The notes under the pieces were generated by a model that worked only from the letters and a program-made list of their open reading frames with translations, did no database searches and was not told the DNA's origin. From the NCBI RefSeq assembly GCF_001894825.1, contig NZ_BCWY01000009.1:37677-101676 (forward strand): a stretch of 64,000 nt of DNA. Direction: 5' to 3'. The position numbers were made by a program, and so were the translations under genes. Within the stretch, counting starts at the first letter, position 1. The number at the start of each line of letters is the position of its first letter. The stretch comes from Rhodococcus jostii NBRC 16295 (GTDB lineage: Bacteria > Actinomycetota > Actinomycetes > Mycobacteriales > Mycobacteriaceae). Below are positions 45,734 through 56,900 of this stretch, in pieces.

Positions 45734-47211
45734 CGTGTCGTGTCCTCGTGAGTGCGGGCCCACCATTGTCGGAACGTTTCCTTCGGCGGGGAGGGCAGGT
45801 CGCGGCTCGCGGTCCACTTCGATCCGGGGTACGGCAGCGACGTGATGCGTCCCTTCTTCCCGGCCAGCACCCGGCCGATCTTGGACGCCGTCTCCGCGGC
45901 GGCGAACCGCTTCTCGGACCCCATCACGAAGCCCGCGGCCTTCATGGCGAGGTCCTGGCCGCCCGGCAGTCCGTGCCGCTCGGAGTCGACCTGTTCCGCC
46001 CGCAGGTGCACCAGGATGCTGGGGATGTCGATGCGTACCGGGCAGGCGTCGAAGCAGGCGCCGCACAGTGTCGACGCGAAGGGCAGCGACGCGTTCGGGT
46101 CGTCGTGACCGGTGGTCCCGGTGAGTTGCGGGCTGAGGATCGCGCCGATCGGACCGGGATAGACGGACCCGTACGCGTGCCCGCCCGCCCGCTCGTAGAC
46201 GGGGCACACGTTCAGGCACGCGCTGCAGCGGATGCAGTGCAGCGCGGAACGCCCGACCTCGTCGGCGAGCACGTTGGTGCGACCGTTGTCGAGGAGGATC
46301 ACGTGGAAGTTCTGCGGCCCGTCGCCGGGGTGCACCCCCGTCCACATGGACGTGTACGGGTTCATCCGCTCGGCAGTGGACGACCGCGGCAGCAGCTGCA
46401 TGAACACCTCCAGGTCGGTGAAGGTGGGCACCAGTTTCTCGATGCCCATCAGCGTGATGAGCGTGTCCGGCAGCGTCAGGCACATCCGCCCGTTGCCCTC
46501 CGACTCCACCACCGCCAGGGTCCCGGTCTCCGCGACCCCGAAGTTCGCGCCGCTGATCGCGACCTTGGCGGACAGGAACTTTCGCCGAAGGTGTGCCCGG
46601 GCGGCCATCGCCAGCGCCCGGGGGTCGTCGGTGATGTCCGGGTCGATGCCCGGCATCGCCTTCAGGAAGATCTCCCGGATCTCGGCCCGGTTGCGGTGAA
46701 TGGCGGGCACGAGGATGTGGCTCGGTTTGTCCTCGCCGAGTTGGACGATGAGTTCGGCGAGGTCGGTCTCGATCGCCGCGATCCCGTTCTCCTCGAGGTG
46801 CTCGTTGAGGCCCGTCTCCTGCGTGGCCATCGACTTGACCTTCACGACCTCGTCGGAGCCGGTGGCCCGGACGAGGTCGGTGACGATCCGGTTCGCCTCC
46901 TCCGAGTCGCGAGCCCAGTGGACGGTGCCGCCGCGGGCGGTGACGTTCTCCTCGAACTGCGCGAGCAGTTCGGGGAGCCGCGCCATCACGTCCGCCTTCA
47001 GGGCGCTGCCGGCCCGCCGCAGTTCCTCCCAGTCGTCGACCTCGGCGACCGCGGCGATGCGCTTGTTGCGGATGGTGGTGGTGGCCGCGCCGAGGTTGGC
47101 GCGCAGCTGGGTGTCGGCGAGGGACTTCCGCGCGGCCTCGGGGAAGGATTCGGTGCCCCGGATATTTCCGGTGCCCGCATGGAAGGTGGGTGAGCCGAGG
47201 AACGTGGTCAT
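45730..47211 (-). CDS. lutB: Lactate utilisation iron-sulfur protein LutB
   Basis: A 493-residue protein with an N-terminal LUD domain and a C-terminal ferredoxin-like region with two 4Fe-4S motifs, CIRCSACLNVCPVY and CGACFDACPV. It passes electrons in L-lactate oxidation to pyruvate. Starts and ends overlap the genes on both sides by 4 nt. Confidence 0.95.
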   Translation of the reverse strand: MTTFLGSPTFHAGTGNIRGTESFPEAARKSLADTQLRANLGAATTTIRNKRIAAVAEVDDWEELRRAGSALKADVMARLPELLAQFEENVTARGGTVHWARDSEEANRIVTDLVRATGSDEVVKVKSMATQETGLNEHLEENGIAAIETDLAELIVQLGEDKPSHILVPAIHRNRAEIREIFLKAMPGIDPDITDDPRALAMAARAHLRRKFLSAKVAISGANFGVAETGTLAVVESEGNGRMCLTLPDTLITLMGIEKLVPTFTDLEVFMQLLPRSSTAERMNPYTSMWTGVHPGDGPQNFHVILLDNGRTNVLADEVGRSALHCIRCSACLNVCPVYERAGGHAYGSVYPGPIGAILSPQLTGTTGHDDPNASLPFASTLCGACFDACPVRIDIPSILVHLRAEQVDSERHGLPGGQDLAMKAAGFVMGSEKRFAAAETASKIGRVLAGKKGRITSLPYPGSKWTASRDLPSPPKETFRQWWARTHEDTTR

Positions 47212-47963
47212 GCGTTGCTCCCGATCTTCTCGGTGCTCGCCAGGATTTCGGCGAGGTGGACGGTGCGGACCCCGCTGCGCAGCCGGGACAGTCCGCCGCC
47301 GATGTGCATCAGGCAGGACGAGTCGCCGGCGCTGCACACCTCGGCGCCGGTGCTCAGGACGTTGCCCATCTTGTCGGCGAGCATCGCGGTGGAGGTCTCG
47401 GAGTTCTTCAGCGCGAACGTTCCGCCGAAACCGCAACAGGATTCGGCGGCGGGCAGTTCGATCAGGGTCATCCCGCGCACCGCACGCAGCAGTTGCAGCG
47501 GTTTGTCCGCGACGCGCAGCATCCGCAGCGAGTGGCACGTCGGGTGGTACGTCACCCGGTGCGGGTAGTAGGCGCCGACGTCGGTGACACCGAGGACGTC
47601 GACGAGCAGTTCGGACAGCTCGTACGTCCGCGACGCGACCTCCTCGGCGCGCGTCGCGAGCGATTCGTCCCCGTACCGGCGGGCGACCATCGCGTGCTGG
47701 TGCCGGACGGATCCGACGCACGACCCGGATGGGGCGACGGCGACGTCCCAGGACGGTCCGCTCTCGAACGCGTCCACGTGGTGACGCACGAGCGGCAGCG
47801 CCTCGGCCTGGTAGCCGGTGTTGACGTGCATCTGCCCGCAGCACGTCTGCTTGGGCGGGAACACGACCTCGTGGCCGAGCCGCTCGAGGAGGCGGACCGT
47901 GGAGGTGGCGGATTCGGGGAACAGGGCATCCGCCAGGCACGTGGCGAACAGGGCGATTCTCAT
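47208..47963 (-). CDS. lutA: Lactate utilisation protein LutA (CCG domains)
   Basis: A 251-residue protein with two cysteine-rich CCG domains (QTCCGQMHVNTGY near 40 and SCCGFGGTFALK near 175). It is the GlcF-like subunit of the lactate oxidation complex. ATG 47963 begins MRIALFATC. First gene of lutABC, 23 nt downstream of the first operator. Confidence 0.94.
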   Translation of the reverse strand: MRIALFATCLADALFPESATSTVRLLERLGHEVVFPPKQTCCGQMHVNTGYQAEALPLVRHHVDAFESGPSWDVAVAPSGSCVGSVRHQHAMVARRYGDESLATRAEEVASRTYELSELLVDVLGVTDVGAYYPHRVTYHPTCHSLRMLRVADKPLQLLRAVRGMTLIELPAAESCCGFGGTFALKNSETSTAMLADKMGNVLSTGAEVCSAGDSSCLMHIGGGLSRLRSGVRTVHLAEILASTEKIGSNA

Positions 47964-47985
47964 CGGTACTCCAACCGGGCTGGGC

Positions 47986-48024
47986 TGTGGTCTGACCACA
48001 GTAGCGCACTGTGGTCAGACCACA
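47986..48024. promoter_or_regulatory. Two LldR/FadR-type operators
   Basis: TGTGGTCTGACCACA (47986-48000) and TGTGGTCAGACCACA (48010-48024) are near-perfect inverted repeats, 24 bp centre to centre. TGGTCNGACCA is the usual operator of FadR/LldR-type GntR regulators. They fill the divergent region between lutA and the regulator gene. Confidence 0.88.
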
Positions 48025-48041
48025 CCAGGTAAACTTCGATC

Positions 48042-48737
48042 GTGCGCACACACGAGGTCGTCCTGCACCGCATCGAGCAGGATCTGGCGGCCGGCAAACT
48101 CACCGTCGGCGGCCGGTTGCCCGCCGAGCGGGCGCTCGCGGAGGAACTGGGGGTCGGTCGCTCGTCCGTCCGCGAGGCCATTCGCGTGCTCGAGGCGATG
48201 GGCATCGTGCGCACGGCGGTCGGGTCCGGTCCGGACGCCGGTGCGATCGTGGCCGCCGACCCCGCCGCATCCATCGGCGCGGCCCTGCGACTGCACATGG
48301 CGACGCGCACCCTGCCGATCCGCGACGTCGTCCAGACGCGCACGCTGCTCGAGTCGTGGGCGGTGCAGGAAGCCGCCGAACAGTCCCGCGACCTCGACTT
48401 CTCGGCCATCGACGCGCTGCTCGACGCCATGGACGACGAGGAGCTGTCCCCCGAGGCGTTTCACCGGCTCGACGCCGACCTGCACGTCGCGATGGCCGGC
48501 CTCGCGGGCAACGTCCTCGTCGAGGCGATGATGGCCTCGCTCCGCGATTCCATTCACGGCTACGTCATGGAGGCCGTTCCGCTCCTCGACGACTGGCCGG
48601 CGGTCGCGACCGGCCTGCGCTGCGAGCACCGCGGCATCGTCGGCGCCCTCCGCGCCGGGCGCGGCGCCGAGGCGGCCGGCCTCGTGCGGGACCACATCGA
48701 GGGCTTCTACGGGCGCTTCGCGCCCGTGCGTGGTTAA
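48042..48737 (+). CDS. lldR: FadR-type GntR regulator of the lut operon
   Basis: A 231-residue GntR-family regulator. The winged helix-turn-helix (about 10-70, LAEELGVGRSSVREAIRVLE) is followed by an all-helical FCD ligand domain with acidic and histidine metal ligands (DADLHVAM). It diverges from lutABC with two operators between, so lactate control is very likely. GTG 48042 lies 17 nt after the second operator. The C-terminal codons RFAPVRG and the TAA stop belong to the repeated hairpin element. Confidence 0.92.
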   Translation: MRTHEVVLHRIEQDLAAGKLTVGGRLPAERALAEELGVGRSSVREAIRVLEAMGIVRTAVGSGPDAGAIVAADPAASIGAALRLHMATRTLPIRDVVQTRTLLESWAVQEAAEQSRDLDFSAIDALLDAMDDEELSPEAFHRLDADLHVAMAGLAGNVLVEAMMASLRDSIHGYVMEAVPLLDDWPAVATGLRCEHRGIVGALRAGRGAEAAGLVRDHIEGFYGRFAPVRG

Positions 48738-48765
48738 GGAGTCTCTGGACTCGTCAACCACTCGC
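48713..48765. repeat. Compound hairpin element, copy 2
   Basis: GGCGCTTCGCGCCC is followed by GTGCGTGGTTAAGGAGTC (48726-48743), loop TCTG and right arm 48748-48765, with 14 of 18 stem positions paired. It covers the end of the lut regulator and the end of the convergent GntR gene. The left 24 nt are identical to copy 3. Confidence 0.85.
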
Positions 48766-49467
48766 GGGGCGGTACGCCCCCAGGATCTGCGCCTCGGCGT
48801 CTTCGAGGTAGGTCTTGAGCAGCTGACCTGCGGCTTCGGTGTTGCCGGCGGCCAGGGCGTCGTAGATCTCGTGGTTGCGGGTGAGGTACGGCCCGTGGAA
48901 TCGGTGGGCGTCGTCCATGACGTGGAAGACGAGCCGCGCCTCATTCCACACGCTGCGCATCAGTTCGTCGATGCGGTTGCTGTTGTTGAGGCTCGCGAGG
49001 GCGCTGTGGAAGTGGATGTCGGCGGTCCCGACGCCGGTCCAGTCCTCGACGGCGTGCCGCTCGTCGGCCAGGGCGAGGGCCTCGGCCACCCCCGACAGGT
49101 CGCCGGTCTCGGGGTCGAATCCGTTGACGCCGGCGCATTCGACGACGCGTCGGCAGATGTAGAGCTCGGTGATGTCTTCGGCGGTGGGCACGCGGACGAA
49201 GACGCCGCGGTTGAGTTCGTGCGCGACCAGGCGGTCTTCGATCAGGATCTGGAAGGCCTCGCGGACGGTGTTGCGGGAGACGTCGAGGGCGGCGCAGATG
49301 TCGGGTTCGGAGAGTCGCGCCCCAGGTCGGAACGTTCCGTCGATGATCGCGTCGCGCAGGATGCCCGCCACCCGCGTGGTCCTGCTGGTGCGTTCGAGCA
49401 GGCCGCGGTGAGCGGCCAGGCGGGAATGCGCATCGCCGCGAAGGGCATTCGAGCTGGTCAAGTCCAC
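48754..49467 (-). CDS. GntR-family regulator with FCD domain
   Basis: A 237-residue regulator: winged helix-turn-helix near 30-95 (SEPDICAALDVSRNTVREAF) and FCD domain after it (ADIHFHSAL metal-site segment). It diverges from the MFS-DUF1445-pxpABC-dehydrogenase operon and should control it. GTG 49467 has its ribosome site directly against the codon, so TTG 49461, with GAGGAG 5 nt upstream, may be the true start. Confidence 0.88.
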   Translation of the reverse strand: MDLTSSNALRGDAHSRLAAHRGLLERTSRTTRVAGILRDAIIDGTFRPGARLSEPDICAALDVSRNTVREAFQILIEDRLVAHELNRGVFVRVPTAEDITELYICRRVVECAGVNGFDPETGDLSGVAEALALADERHAVEDWTGVGTADIHFHSALASLNNSNRIDELMRSVWNEARLVFHVMDDAHRFHGPYLTRNHEIYDALAAGNTEAAGQLLKTYLEDAEAQILGAYRPASG

Positions 49468-49532
49468 TCCTCAGGTTTCGATCTCGACCGCAAGCATAGT
49501 TGTCAGCGCCTTTTCGCGATTTCTTCCAGGAT

Positions 49533-49563
49533 AACGATCCCCTCAGGGTATTGCAGGATCGTT
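49533..49563. promoter_or_regulatory. Candidate GntR operator
   Basis: AACGATCC (49533-49540) and GGATCGTT (49556-49563) form a perfect 8-bp inverted repeat, 23 bp between centres, inside the 147-bp divergent gap. A further AACGAT follows at 49565. Confidence 0.5.
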
Positions 49564-49614
49564 GAACGATTTGTAACGTGAGGGCGGTTACATCCCTTCT
49601 TCAGGCGAGGTGCC

Positions 49615-50883
49615 ATGACCACAGATACACAGACCGAGGTCGCGCAGGCGCGCCCCTTCGACTGGTTCCGCACCCTCGGGCCGAAGGGAAAAAGAGCCTT
49701 CGTCGGCGCGTTCGGCGGGTACGGGCTCGACTCCTACGACTTCCAGGTCCTCCCGCTCGGCCTCGCGGCGATCGCCGCCTACTTCGGCCTCACCACAGGT
49801 CAGGCGGGTTTGCTGACGACGGTGACGCTGGTGGTGTCCGCGCTCGGCGGCGCCCTCGCGGGTGTCCTCGTCGACAAGATCGGCCGGGTCCGGACACTGC
49901 AGGTCACCGTCGCGACGTACACGATCTTCACGGTGCTGTGCGGCTTCGCGCAGAACTTCGAGACGCTGCTCGTCTTCCGCGCCTTCCAGGGCCTCGGCTT
50001 CGGCGGCGAGTGGGCGGCGGGTGCGATTCTCGTGGCCGAGTACGCCCGGGCCGAGTACCGGGGCCGGGCCGTGGCGTTCGTCCAGAGCGCGTGGGCGGTC
50101 GGCTGGGCTCTCGCAGTGATCGTCTACACGATCGTCTTCCAGCTGTTCGATCCCGACGTCGCCTGGCGAGTGCTGTTCTTCACCGGTGTTCTGCCCGCGT
50201 TCCTCATCATCTGGGTCCGCCGGAATCTGAAGGACCCCGAGGTCGTCACGGCGCGTCGTGAGTCCGCGGGCAAGGAAACGGGTTCGTTCGCAGCCATCTT
50301 CCGCGGCCCGCTGATCCGCACCACCGTGTTCGCGTCGCTGCTCGCCACCGGTGTGCAGGGCGGCTACTACACGCTGGCGTCCTGGCTGCCGACATTCCTC
50401 AAGAACTCGCGCGGACTCGACGTCGTCGGCACCGGCGGCTACCTGGCGATCCTGATCTCTGGCGCGTTCCTCGGTTATGTCAGCGGCGGCATCCTCACCG
50501 ACAAGCTGGGACGCAAGCGGACCATGCAGTTGTTCGCGGCGCTGTCGGCCGTCTTCATGGTGGGGTACACCCAGGTGCCGGAGGGCGCGAACACGTTGAT
50601 CCTCATCCTGGGCTTCCCCCTCGGCTTCTGCACGTCGGCGATCTTCAGCGGCTTCGGATCGTTCCTGTCCGAGCTGTACCCGACGCACGCCCGCGGCACC
50701 GGCCAGGGCTTCACGTACAACTTCGGTCGCGCGGTCGGCGCCGTGTTCCCCGCGGTCGTGGGCTTCCTGGCGGCCACCCAGCTGGGTATCGGCGGCGCGA
50801 TGATCTTCGGTGCCCTCGGGTACGCCATCGCGGTGATCGCCCTGTTCTTCCTCCCCGAGACCCGCGGGATCCAACTTGACTGA
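49615..50883 (+). CDS. MFS transporter, organic-acid/aromatic-acid symporter type
   Basis: A 422-residue major facilitator with 12 helices. The early [12 protein letters not shown] resembles the D-rich first helix of the aromatic acid and metabolite:H+ symporters (ShiA/KgtP-like), with [12 protein letters not shown] as loop-2 motif and [13 protein letters not shown] as its repeat in loop 8. It leads an operon for 5-oxoproline and glutamate breakdown, so import of pyroglutamate or a related acid is likely. Confidence 0.87.
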   Translation: MTTDTQTEVAQARPFDWFRTLGPKGKRAFVGAFGGYGLDSYDFQVLPLGLAAIAAYFGLTTGQAGLLTTVTLVVSALGGALAGVLVDKIGRVRTLQVTVATYTIFTVLCGFAQNFETLLVFRAFQGLGFGGEWAAGAILVAEYARAEYRGRAVAFVQSAWAVGWALAVIVYTIVFQLFDPDVAWRVLFFTGVLPAFLIIWVRRNLKDPEVVTARRESAGKETGSFAAIFRGPLIRTTVFASLLATGVQGGYYTLASWLPTFLKNSRGLDVVGTGGYLAILISGAFLGYVSGGILTDKLGRKRTMQLFAALSAVFMVGYTQVPEGANTLILILGFPLGFCTSAIFSGFGSFLSELYPTHARGTGQGFTYNFGRAVGAVFPAVVGFLAATQLGIGGAMIFGALGYAIAVIALFFLPETRGIQLD

Positions 50884-51664
50884 CTCACCGACCGACCTCC
50901 GCTCCGCATTCCGATCGGGACGCATCACCCCGACCGCCGGTCTGGCGCCCGGATTCGCGCAGACGAATCTCATCGCCGTCCCGGAGGACTGGGCCTACGA
51001 CGTCCTGCTGTTCACGCAGCGGAACCCGAAGCCGTGCCCCGTCCTCGACGTCGGCGACGTGGGGTCCCGCACGACGACGCTCGCACAAGGCGTCGACATC
51101 ACCACCGACCTGCCGCTGTACCGCGTGTGGAAGGACGGGGAACTCGCCGACGAGACCGCGGACGTGTCAGCGCTGTGGCGCGACGACCTCGTGGCCTTCC
51201 ACATCGGGTGCAGTTTCACGTTCGAGCACCCGGTGGCCGCTGCCGGCGTACCGCTCCGGCACGTCGAGCAGGGCAGCAACGTCCCGATGTACGTCACCAA
51301 CCGCGACTGCAGGCCCGCAGGCCGGGTGAGCGGACCGATGGTCGTGTCGATGCGGCCCGTTCCCGAACACCAGGTGGCCCTCGCGGCGGCGATCTCCGCG
51401 CGGATGCCGGCCGTTCACGGCGGGCCCGTGCACATCGGTGATCCCGCGGAACTCGGCATCGCCGATCTCGCGGCCCCGGACTTCGGCGATCCGGTGACGT
51501 TCGCGCCGGGCGACGTGCCGATGTTCTGGGCGTGTGGGGTCACCCCGCAGGCAGCGGTGATGGCGTCGCGGTTGCCGTTCGCGATCACCCACGCACCCGG
51601 GTACATGCTGATCACCGACACCCCGGACAGCGAGTACGTCCTGGAGGTCCCCGATGCGCATTGA
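50876..51664 (+). CDS. DUF1445 protein (D-glutamate cyclase / putative hydro-lyase family)
   Basis: A 262-residue DUF1445 protein. Family segments are [35 protein letters not shown] and [12 protein letters not shown]. Mammalian D-glutamate cyclase contains this domain, and makes 5-oxo-D-proline from D-glutamate. Its place directly before pxpABC supports such a role. The start is TTG 50876, which overlaps the carrier gene by 8 nt, and it overlaps pxpA by 11 nt. Confidence 0.88.
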   Translation: MTDSPTDLRSAFRSGRITPTAGLAPGFAQTNLIAVPEDWAYDVLLFTQRNPKPCPVLDVGDVGSRTTTLAQGVDITTDLPLYRVWKDGELADETADVSALWRDDLVAFHIGCSFTFEHPVAAAGVPLRHVEQGSNVPMYVTNRDCRPAGRVSGPMVVSMRPVPEHQVALAAAISARMPAVHGGPVHIGDPAELGIADLAAPDFGDPVTFAPGDVPMFWACGVTPQAAVMASRLPFAITHAPGYMLITDTPDSEYVLEVPDAH

Positions 51665-52409
51665 TCTGAACTGCGACCTCGGCGAGGGCTTCGGGCAGTG
51701 GCGCCTGGCCGACGACGAGGCCCTCCTCGACATCGTCACCAGCGCCAACATCGCGTGCGGGTTTCACGCGGGGGATCCGATGATCATCCGCCGGGCCTGT
51801 GAGAACGCCGCCGCACGCGGGGTCGCGATCGGTGCGCACGTGGGATTCCGGGACCTGGCCGGATTCGGACGCCGTGAACTCGGGGTGGCGCCGGCGGATC
51901 TGCGCGACGAGACGCTCTACCAGATCGGCGCGCTCGCCGTGTTCGCCCGCGCTGCCGGATCTTCGGTGACGTACGTCAAACCGCATGGTGCGCTCTACAA
52001 TTCCGCCGCGCTCGACTACGAGCGGGCCGATGCGGTCGCGTCGGCCATCGACGAGTTCACCGAACCGCTCGCACTCGTGGGCCCACCCGGCTCGCAGCTG
52101 CAGCGGGCCGCGGAGACCCACGGCATCGAGTTCGTGGCCGAAGGGTTCGCCGACCGCCGCTACACCGCCGCAGGCACTTTGACGTCGCGTTCGGTTCCGG
52201 GCGCCGTCATCGACGATCCCGAACTGGCCGCCGCGCAGGCCGTGCGGATGGCGTCCACCGGAACGGTGGAGGCGATCGACGGGGAGCAGGTCGCGGTCGC
52301 GGTGCACAGCATCTGCGTGCACGGTGACACCCCCGGGTCGGTGCGCACGGCCCGTCGGGTCCGGCACGCCCTGGAGAGCGCCGACGTCACCCTCGGGTCG
52401 TTCACATGA
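51654..52409 (+). CDS. pxpA: 5-oxoprolinase subunit PxpA (LamB/YcsF)
   Basis: A 251-residue PxpA protein. It starts [12 protein letters not shown] and has [20 protein letters not shown] and [10 protein letters not shown], all family marks. With PxpB and PxpC it opens 5-oxoproline to L-glutamate using ATP. It overlaps both neighbours. Confidence 0.95.
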   Translation: MRIDLNCDLGEGFGQWRLADDEALLDIVTSANIACGFHAGDPMIIRRACENAAARGVAIGAHVGFRDLAGFGRRELGVAPADLRDETLYQIGALAVFARAAGSSVTYVKPHGALYNSAALDYERADAVASAIDEFTEPLALVGPPGSQLQRAAETHGIEFVAEGFADRRYTAAGTLTSRSVPGAVIDDPELAAAQAVRMASTGTVEAIDGEQVAVAVHSICVHGDTPGSVRTARRVRHALESADVTLGSFT

Positions 52410-53056
52410 CCACCCCCAGCGCCGCCACCCGGATCCTCCCCGCGGGCGACCGGGCCCTGCTCGTCGAACTCGAGTCGGAACCACTGGTCGTGTCGCTGAC
52501 CGAACGGCTCCGCCGCACACCGGTCCCCGGTGTGGAGGACGTCCTTCCCGCCGCGCGCACGGTGCTCGTCACGACGACACCGCGGACCGACCTCGACGAG
52601 GTGCGCCGCGCGTTGCGGACGATGACCGTCGATCTCGCGGAATCCGATCCCACCGGCGCATCCGACTCCGACCCGGTCACGATCCCGGTCCGCTACGACG
52701 GCGCGGATCTCGCCGACGTCGCCGGCCATCTGCGGATCACCCGCGAGGACGTGATCGCCGCCCACACGTCGGCAACCTGGCGTTGCGTCTTCATCGGATT
52801 CGCACCGGGTTTCGCCTACCTCAGCTGCGGCGACGACCGGCTCACCGTTCCCCGCCGCGCCCAGTCCCGCACCGTGGTGCCCGCCGGGTCGGTGGCCCTC
52901 GCCGGCGGCTACGGCGCGGTGTATCCGCGATCGTCGCCCGGCGGATGGCAGATCATCGGAACCACGGACTCCCCGATGTGGAACCTCGACGCGGAGCCCC
53001 CGGCGCTGCTGCAGCCGGGACGTCGCGTCCGATTCGTCGACGAGGAAACACTGTGA
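52406..53056 (+). CDS. pxpB: 5-oxoprolinase subunit PxpB (KipI-like)
   Basis: A 216-residue PxpB protein. It begins ILPAGDRALLVEL and has FIGFAPGFAYL, VPRRAQSRTVVPAGSVALAG and SPGGWQIIGTT, the classical KipI/PxpB segments. It overlaps pxpA by 4 nt and pxpC by 4 nt. Confidence 0.95.
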   Translation: MTTPSAATRILPAGDRALLVELESEPLVVSLTERLRRTPVPGVEDVLPAARTVLVTTTPRTDLDEVRRALRTMTVDLAESDPTGASDSDPVTIPVRYDGADLADVAGHLRITREDVIAAHTSATWRCVFIGFAPGFAYLSCGDDRLTVPRRAQSRTVVPAGSVALAGGYGAVYPRSSPGGWQIIGTTDSPMWNLDAEPPALLQPGRRVRFVDEETL

Positions 53057-53916
53057 GTGAACTCGAAGTACTCGAAACGGGACCGCTCAGCCTGATCCAG
53101 GATCTCGGCCGCCCCGGCTACCTGAGTTCGGGAGTGGGCGTGTCCGGCGCCGCCGACCGCGGGTCCGCGAAGTTGGCGAATCGTCTCGTCGGCAACGACG
53201 AGGGCAGTGCCTGCATCGAGGTGCTGATGGGCGGCCTCGCCCTGCGCGCGCGTGCGGTGACCACCGTTGCCGTCACGGGTGCGCCCGCGCCGGCGCTGCT
53301 CGACGGAATCCCGATGGGCCACGCGAGCGTCATCGTGATGCACCCGGGGCAGACGCTGCGGTTGCAGTACGCGCAGGTCGGCCTGCGCTGCTACGTGGGC
53401 ATCCGCGGCGGCGTCGCGGTTCCGGCGGTACTCGGCTCCCGCAGCAGCGACACTCTCTCCGGGATCGGCCCGGAAGCGTTGAAACCCGACGACGTTCTGC
53501 CCGTCGGCACGGGGACGAAGAACTTCCCGAACGTCGACGTCGCGCCGCTGCCCGCGTTGGACCCGGGACCGCTGTCGGTCCGCGTCATCGCAGGCCCCCG
53601 CGAAGACTGGTTCACCAACCCGGGCGCGCTGACCACGGGTGCGTGGGCCGTCTCCCCGGACACCGACCGCATCGGCGCCCGCCTGAACCGGCACGGCGAC
53701 GCGCCCGCGCTGGTGCGGACGTCCGAGGCCGAACTCCCCACCGAGGGTGTCGCGCTCGGTTCCATCCAGGTTCCGCCGAGCGGGCAGCCCGTCGTGTTCC
53801 TCCCGGACCATCCCATCTCCGGTGGCTACCCCGTCATCGGCGTCGTCGCGGACGAGGACATCGACCGGATCGCCCAGGCCCGACCAGGTCAACTGATTCG
53901 CTTCATCACTGCGTGA
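53053..53916 (+). CDS. pxpC: 5-oxoprolinase subunit PxpC (KipA-like)
   Basis: A 287-residue PxpC protein. It has LIQDLGRPGYLSSGVGVSGA, IEVLMGGLALRA, YVGIRGGVAVP and a C-terminal PDHPISGGYPVIGVV. GTG 53053 overlaps the pxpB stop. The gap to the dehydrogenase gene is 43 nt, so the operon goes on. Confidence 0.95.
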   Translation: MSELEVLETGPLSLIQDLGRPGYLSSGVGVSGAADRGSAKLANRLVGNDEGSACIEVLMGGLALRARAVTTVAVTGAPAPALLDGIPMGHASVIVMHPGQTLRLQYAQVGLRCYVGIRGGVAVPAVLGSRSSDTLSGIGPEALKPDDVLPVGTGTKNFPNVDVAPLPALDPGPLSVRVIAGPREDWFTNPGALTTGAWAVSPDTDRIGARLNRHGDAPALVRTSEAELPTEGVALGSIQVPPSGQPVVFLPDHPISGGYPVIGVVADEDIDRIAQARPGQLIRFITA

Positions 53917-53959
53917 TCGGCTTCGGTCCGATCCCACTACAGGAGATCACCCCATCGTC

Positions 53960-56900
53960 ATGAACACCATCGGCACGGAACTCGACACCCCCTGGTCCCA
54001 CGAGCTGTGGCGCAACACGCTGCTCACAGAACCGCACCGCCAGGGCACCGCGGTCGCACGCCACTATGCGTCCGCGCTGCCGATCAGCTATGCCACCGAA
54101 ACCGATCCGGCACAGGCGATCCGCGACATCGTCGAGGTGGAACGACTCGACGTCGACAGTGTGGCGCTGACGTTCACCACCACCGAGGCGTCCGCGCCGT
54201 ACGAGAACCTCAAGATCTACGCCGTCGGAAAACCCGCACCGCTCAACGAGGTTCTGCCGATCCTGTCCAGCCTGGGCGTCAACGCCCTCGACGAACGTCC
54301 GGCGGCGCTGACCCGCCCGGACGGGCATCGTGCCTGGATCTACGACCTGACCGTCGACCTGGTCGCCGTGACGGACGGCCACGGCGTCACTCGAGACCGC
54401 CGGATCGCGGACGCGTTCCGCGCGGCGTGGACGGGTGAGACCGAGGTCGACGGGTTCAACACTCTCGTCCTGCACGCCGGGCTCGGGTGGCGTCAGGTGA
54501 CCATCCTCCGCGCGTACGCGGCGTACCTGCGTCAGGCCGGACTCCCGTACAGCCGCAGCAACGTCGAACGAGTGCTGCTGAGCAACACTGCGATCACGCA
54601 ACTCCTCGTCGAATTCCACGCGCTCCGACTCGACCCGGGCGTCGAACGCGACACCGCCGCGGAGGACGCCCTCGAGGGCCGCATCTTCGCCGCGATCGAC
54701 GCCGTCGCCGGAATCGACGCCGACCGGATCCTGCGGGCACTGCTCTCCCTGATCCGCGCCACCACCCGGACCACGTACTTCGCCGGCGACCGTCCCACGA
54801 CAGCGCTCGCATTCAAGTTCGATTCCTCGTCGATCGACGAATTGCCGCTGCCGAGGCCGAAATACGAGGCATACGTGTACTCGCCCCGGATGGAGGGCGT
54901 GCACCTGCGATTCGACGACGTCGCCCGCGGCGGCATCCGATGGTCGGATCGGCGCGACGACTTCCGCACCGAGATCCTCGGACTCGTCAAGGCGCAGGCC
55001 GTCAAGAACGCCGTCATCGTGCCCGCGGGAGCGAAGGGCGGTTTCGTCGTCAAGAACCCGCCCACCCCGTCCGGTGATGCCGCCACCGACCGGGAGGCGA
55101 TGCTGGCCGCGGGAATCTCCTGCTACCGCGAGTTCATCTCGAGCCTGCTCGACATGACGGACAACCTCGACATCACCACCCGGCAGGTGATGGCGCCGGA
55201 GGGCATCGTCCGGCGCGACGGAGACGACACCTACCTCGTGGTCGCCGCCGACAAGGGGACGGCGGCGTTCTCGGATGTCGCCAACGCGATCGCGCTCGAG
55301 CGGGGGTACTGGCTCGGCGACGGATTCGCGTCCGGTGGGTCCGTCGGCTACGACCACAAGGCGATGGGCATCACCGCCCGCGGCGCGTGGGAAAGCGTCC
55401 TGCAGCACTTCCGGGAGATGGGCGTCGACACCCGCACCGACGACTTCACCGTCGTCGGCATCGGCGACATGAGCGGCGACGTCTTCGGCAACGGGATGCT
55501 GCTCAGCCCGCACATCCGGCTGATCGCGGCGTTCGACCATCGGCACGTCTTCATCGACCCCGATCCCGACCCGCAGAGGTCGTGGGACGAGCGCGCACGG
55601 CTGTTCGCGCTCGGCAGGTCCAGTTGGAAGGACTACGACGGCGCGGTCCTGAGCGAGGGCGCCATGATCGTCGACCGGTCGGCGAAGTCGGTTCGCCTCA
55701 CCCCGCAGGCCCGGCGCGCGCTGGGCATCGAGACCGATCGGGCACTGACCACCGTCGAACTCGTCCGTGCCGTCCTCGGTGCTCCCGCGGACCTGCTGTG
55801 GAACGGCGGCGTCGGCACGTACGTGAAGGCGACCTCGGAGAGTCACGCGGACGTCGGCGACAAGTCGAACGACGCCGTCCGGCTCGACGCGCCCGCGCTG
55901 CGCGTCCGGGTGGTCGGCGAGGGCGGCAACCTCGGACTGACCCAGCTCGGCCGGATCGAATACGCGCGCAACGGAGGTCGCGTCAACACCGACGCGCTCG
56001 ACAATTCGGCCGGGGTCGACTGCTCCGACCACGAGGTCAACATCAAGATCGCCCTCGCGGGCGCCACCGCGGACAACTCCCTCGCCGCGCAGGACCGTCG
56101 AGAACTGCTGTCCGACATGACCGACGACGTCAGCAGGCTCGTCCTCGCCGACAACCGCAGTCAGAACGAGATGATGAGCCTGAACCGGGCGCAGGCAGGC
56201 ACGCTCGTCAGCTTCCACTCCCGCATGGTCGACGACCTGGAACGCCGCGGGCACGTGGACCGCGCGATCGACGTGCTCCCGACGTCCGCTCAGTTCGGTG
56301 CACTCGAACGCGAGCAGAAGGGGCTGACGAGCCCGGAACTGGCGCAGCTCACCGCGCAGGTCAAGCGGTTCATCAAGAGTGAGGTGTCGGGCACCACCCT
56401 GCCCGACAACCGGGTGTACGCCGGCCGGCTGCACGACTACTTCCCGCCGCGCCTCGGCCGCGAATACGCGCACACGGTCGCCGTGCACCCGCTGCGCCGG
56501 GAGATCGTCACCACGTCGGTCGTCAACGACATGGTCGACCGGGCGGGGATGACGTTCGCCTTCCGCCTGCGCGAGGAGACCGGCGCCGACTCCGCGGAGG
56601 CGGTGAACGCCTTCACGGCGGTCACCGAGATCTTCGACCTCGGAGCGACTTTCGAACGGATCCGGGCGGCCGCCGACACGACGCCGGCCTCCGGGACGAA
56701 CGCGCTGACGGTGCAGACCCAGCGGCTGATCGACCGGGCGTCGCGGTGGCTGACCACGCACCGCCCGCAACCGCTGCCTCTCGAGGCCACCATCGCCCGT
56801 TACCGGCCGGTCGTCCGCGAACTCGGTCCGCGTGTGCGGGAATGGTTGCAGGGTGACGAGATCACCGCGGTCGAGGGTCGAACCGAGGCCCTGACGTCAC

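Noticed and set aside
53906..56770. Long minus-strand open frame opposite the glutamate dehydrogenase
   Set aside because: Same reason: antisense to a conserved catalytic protein, with no recognisable domain.
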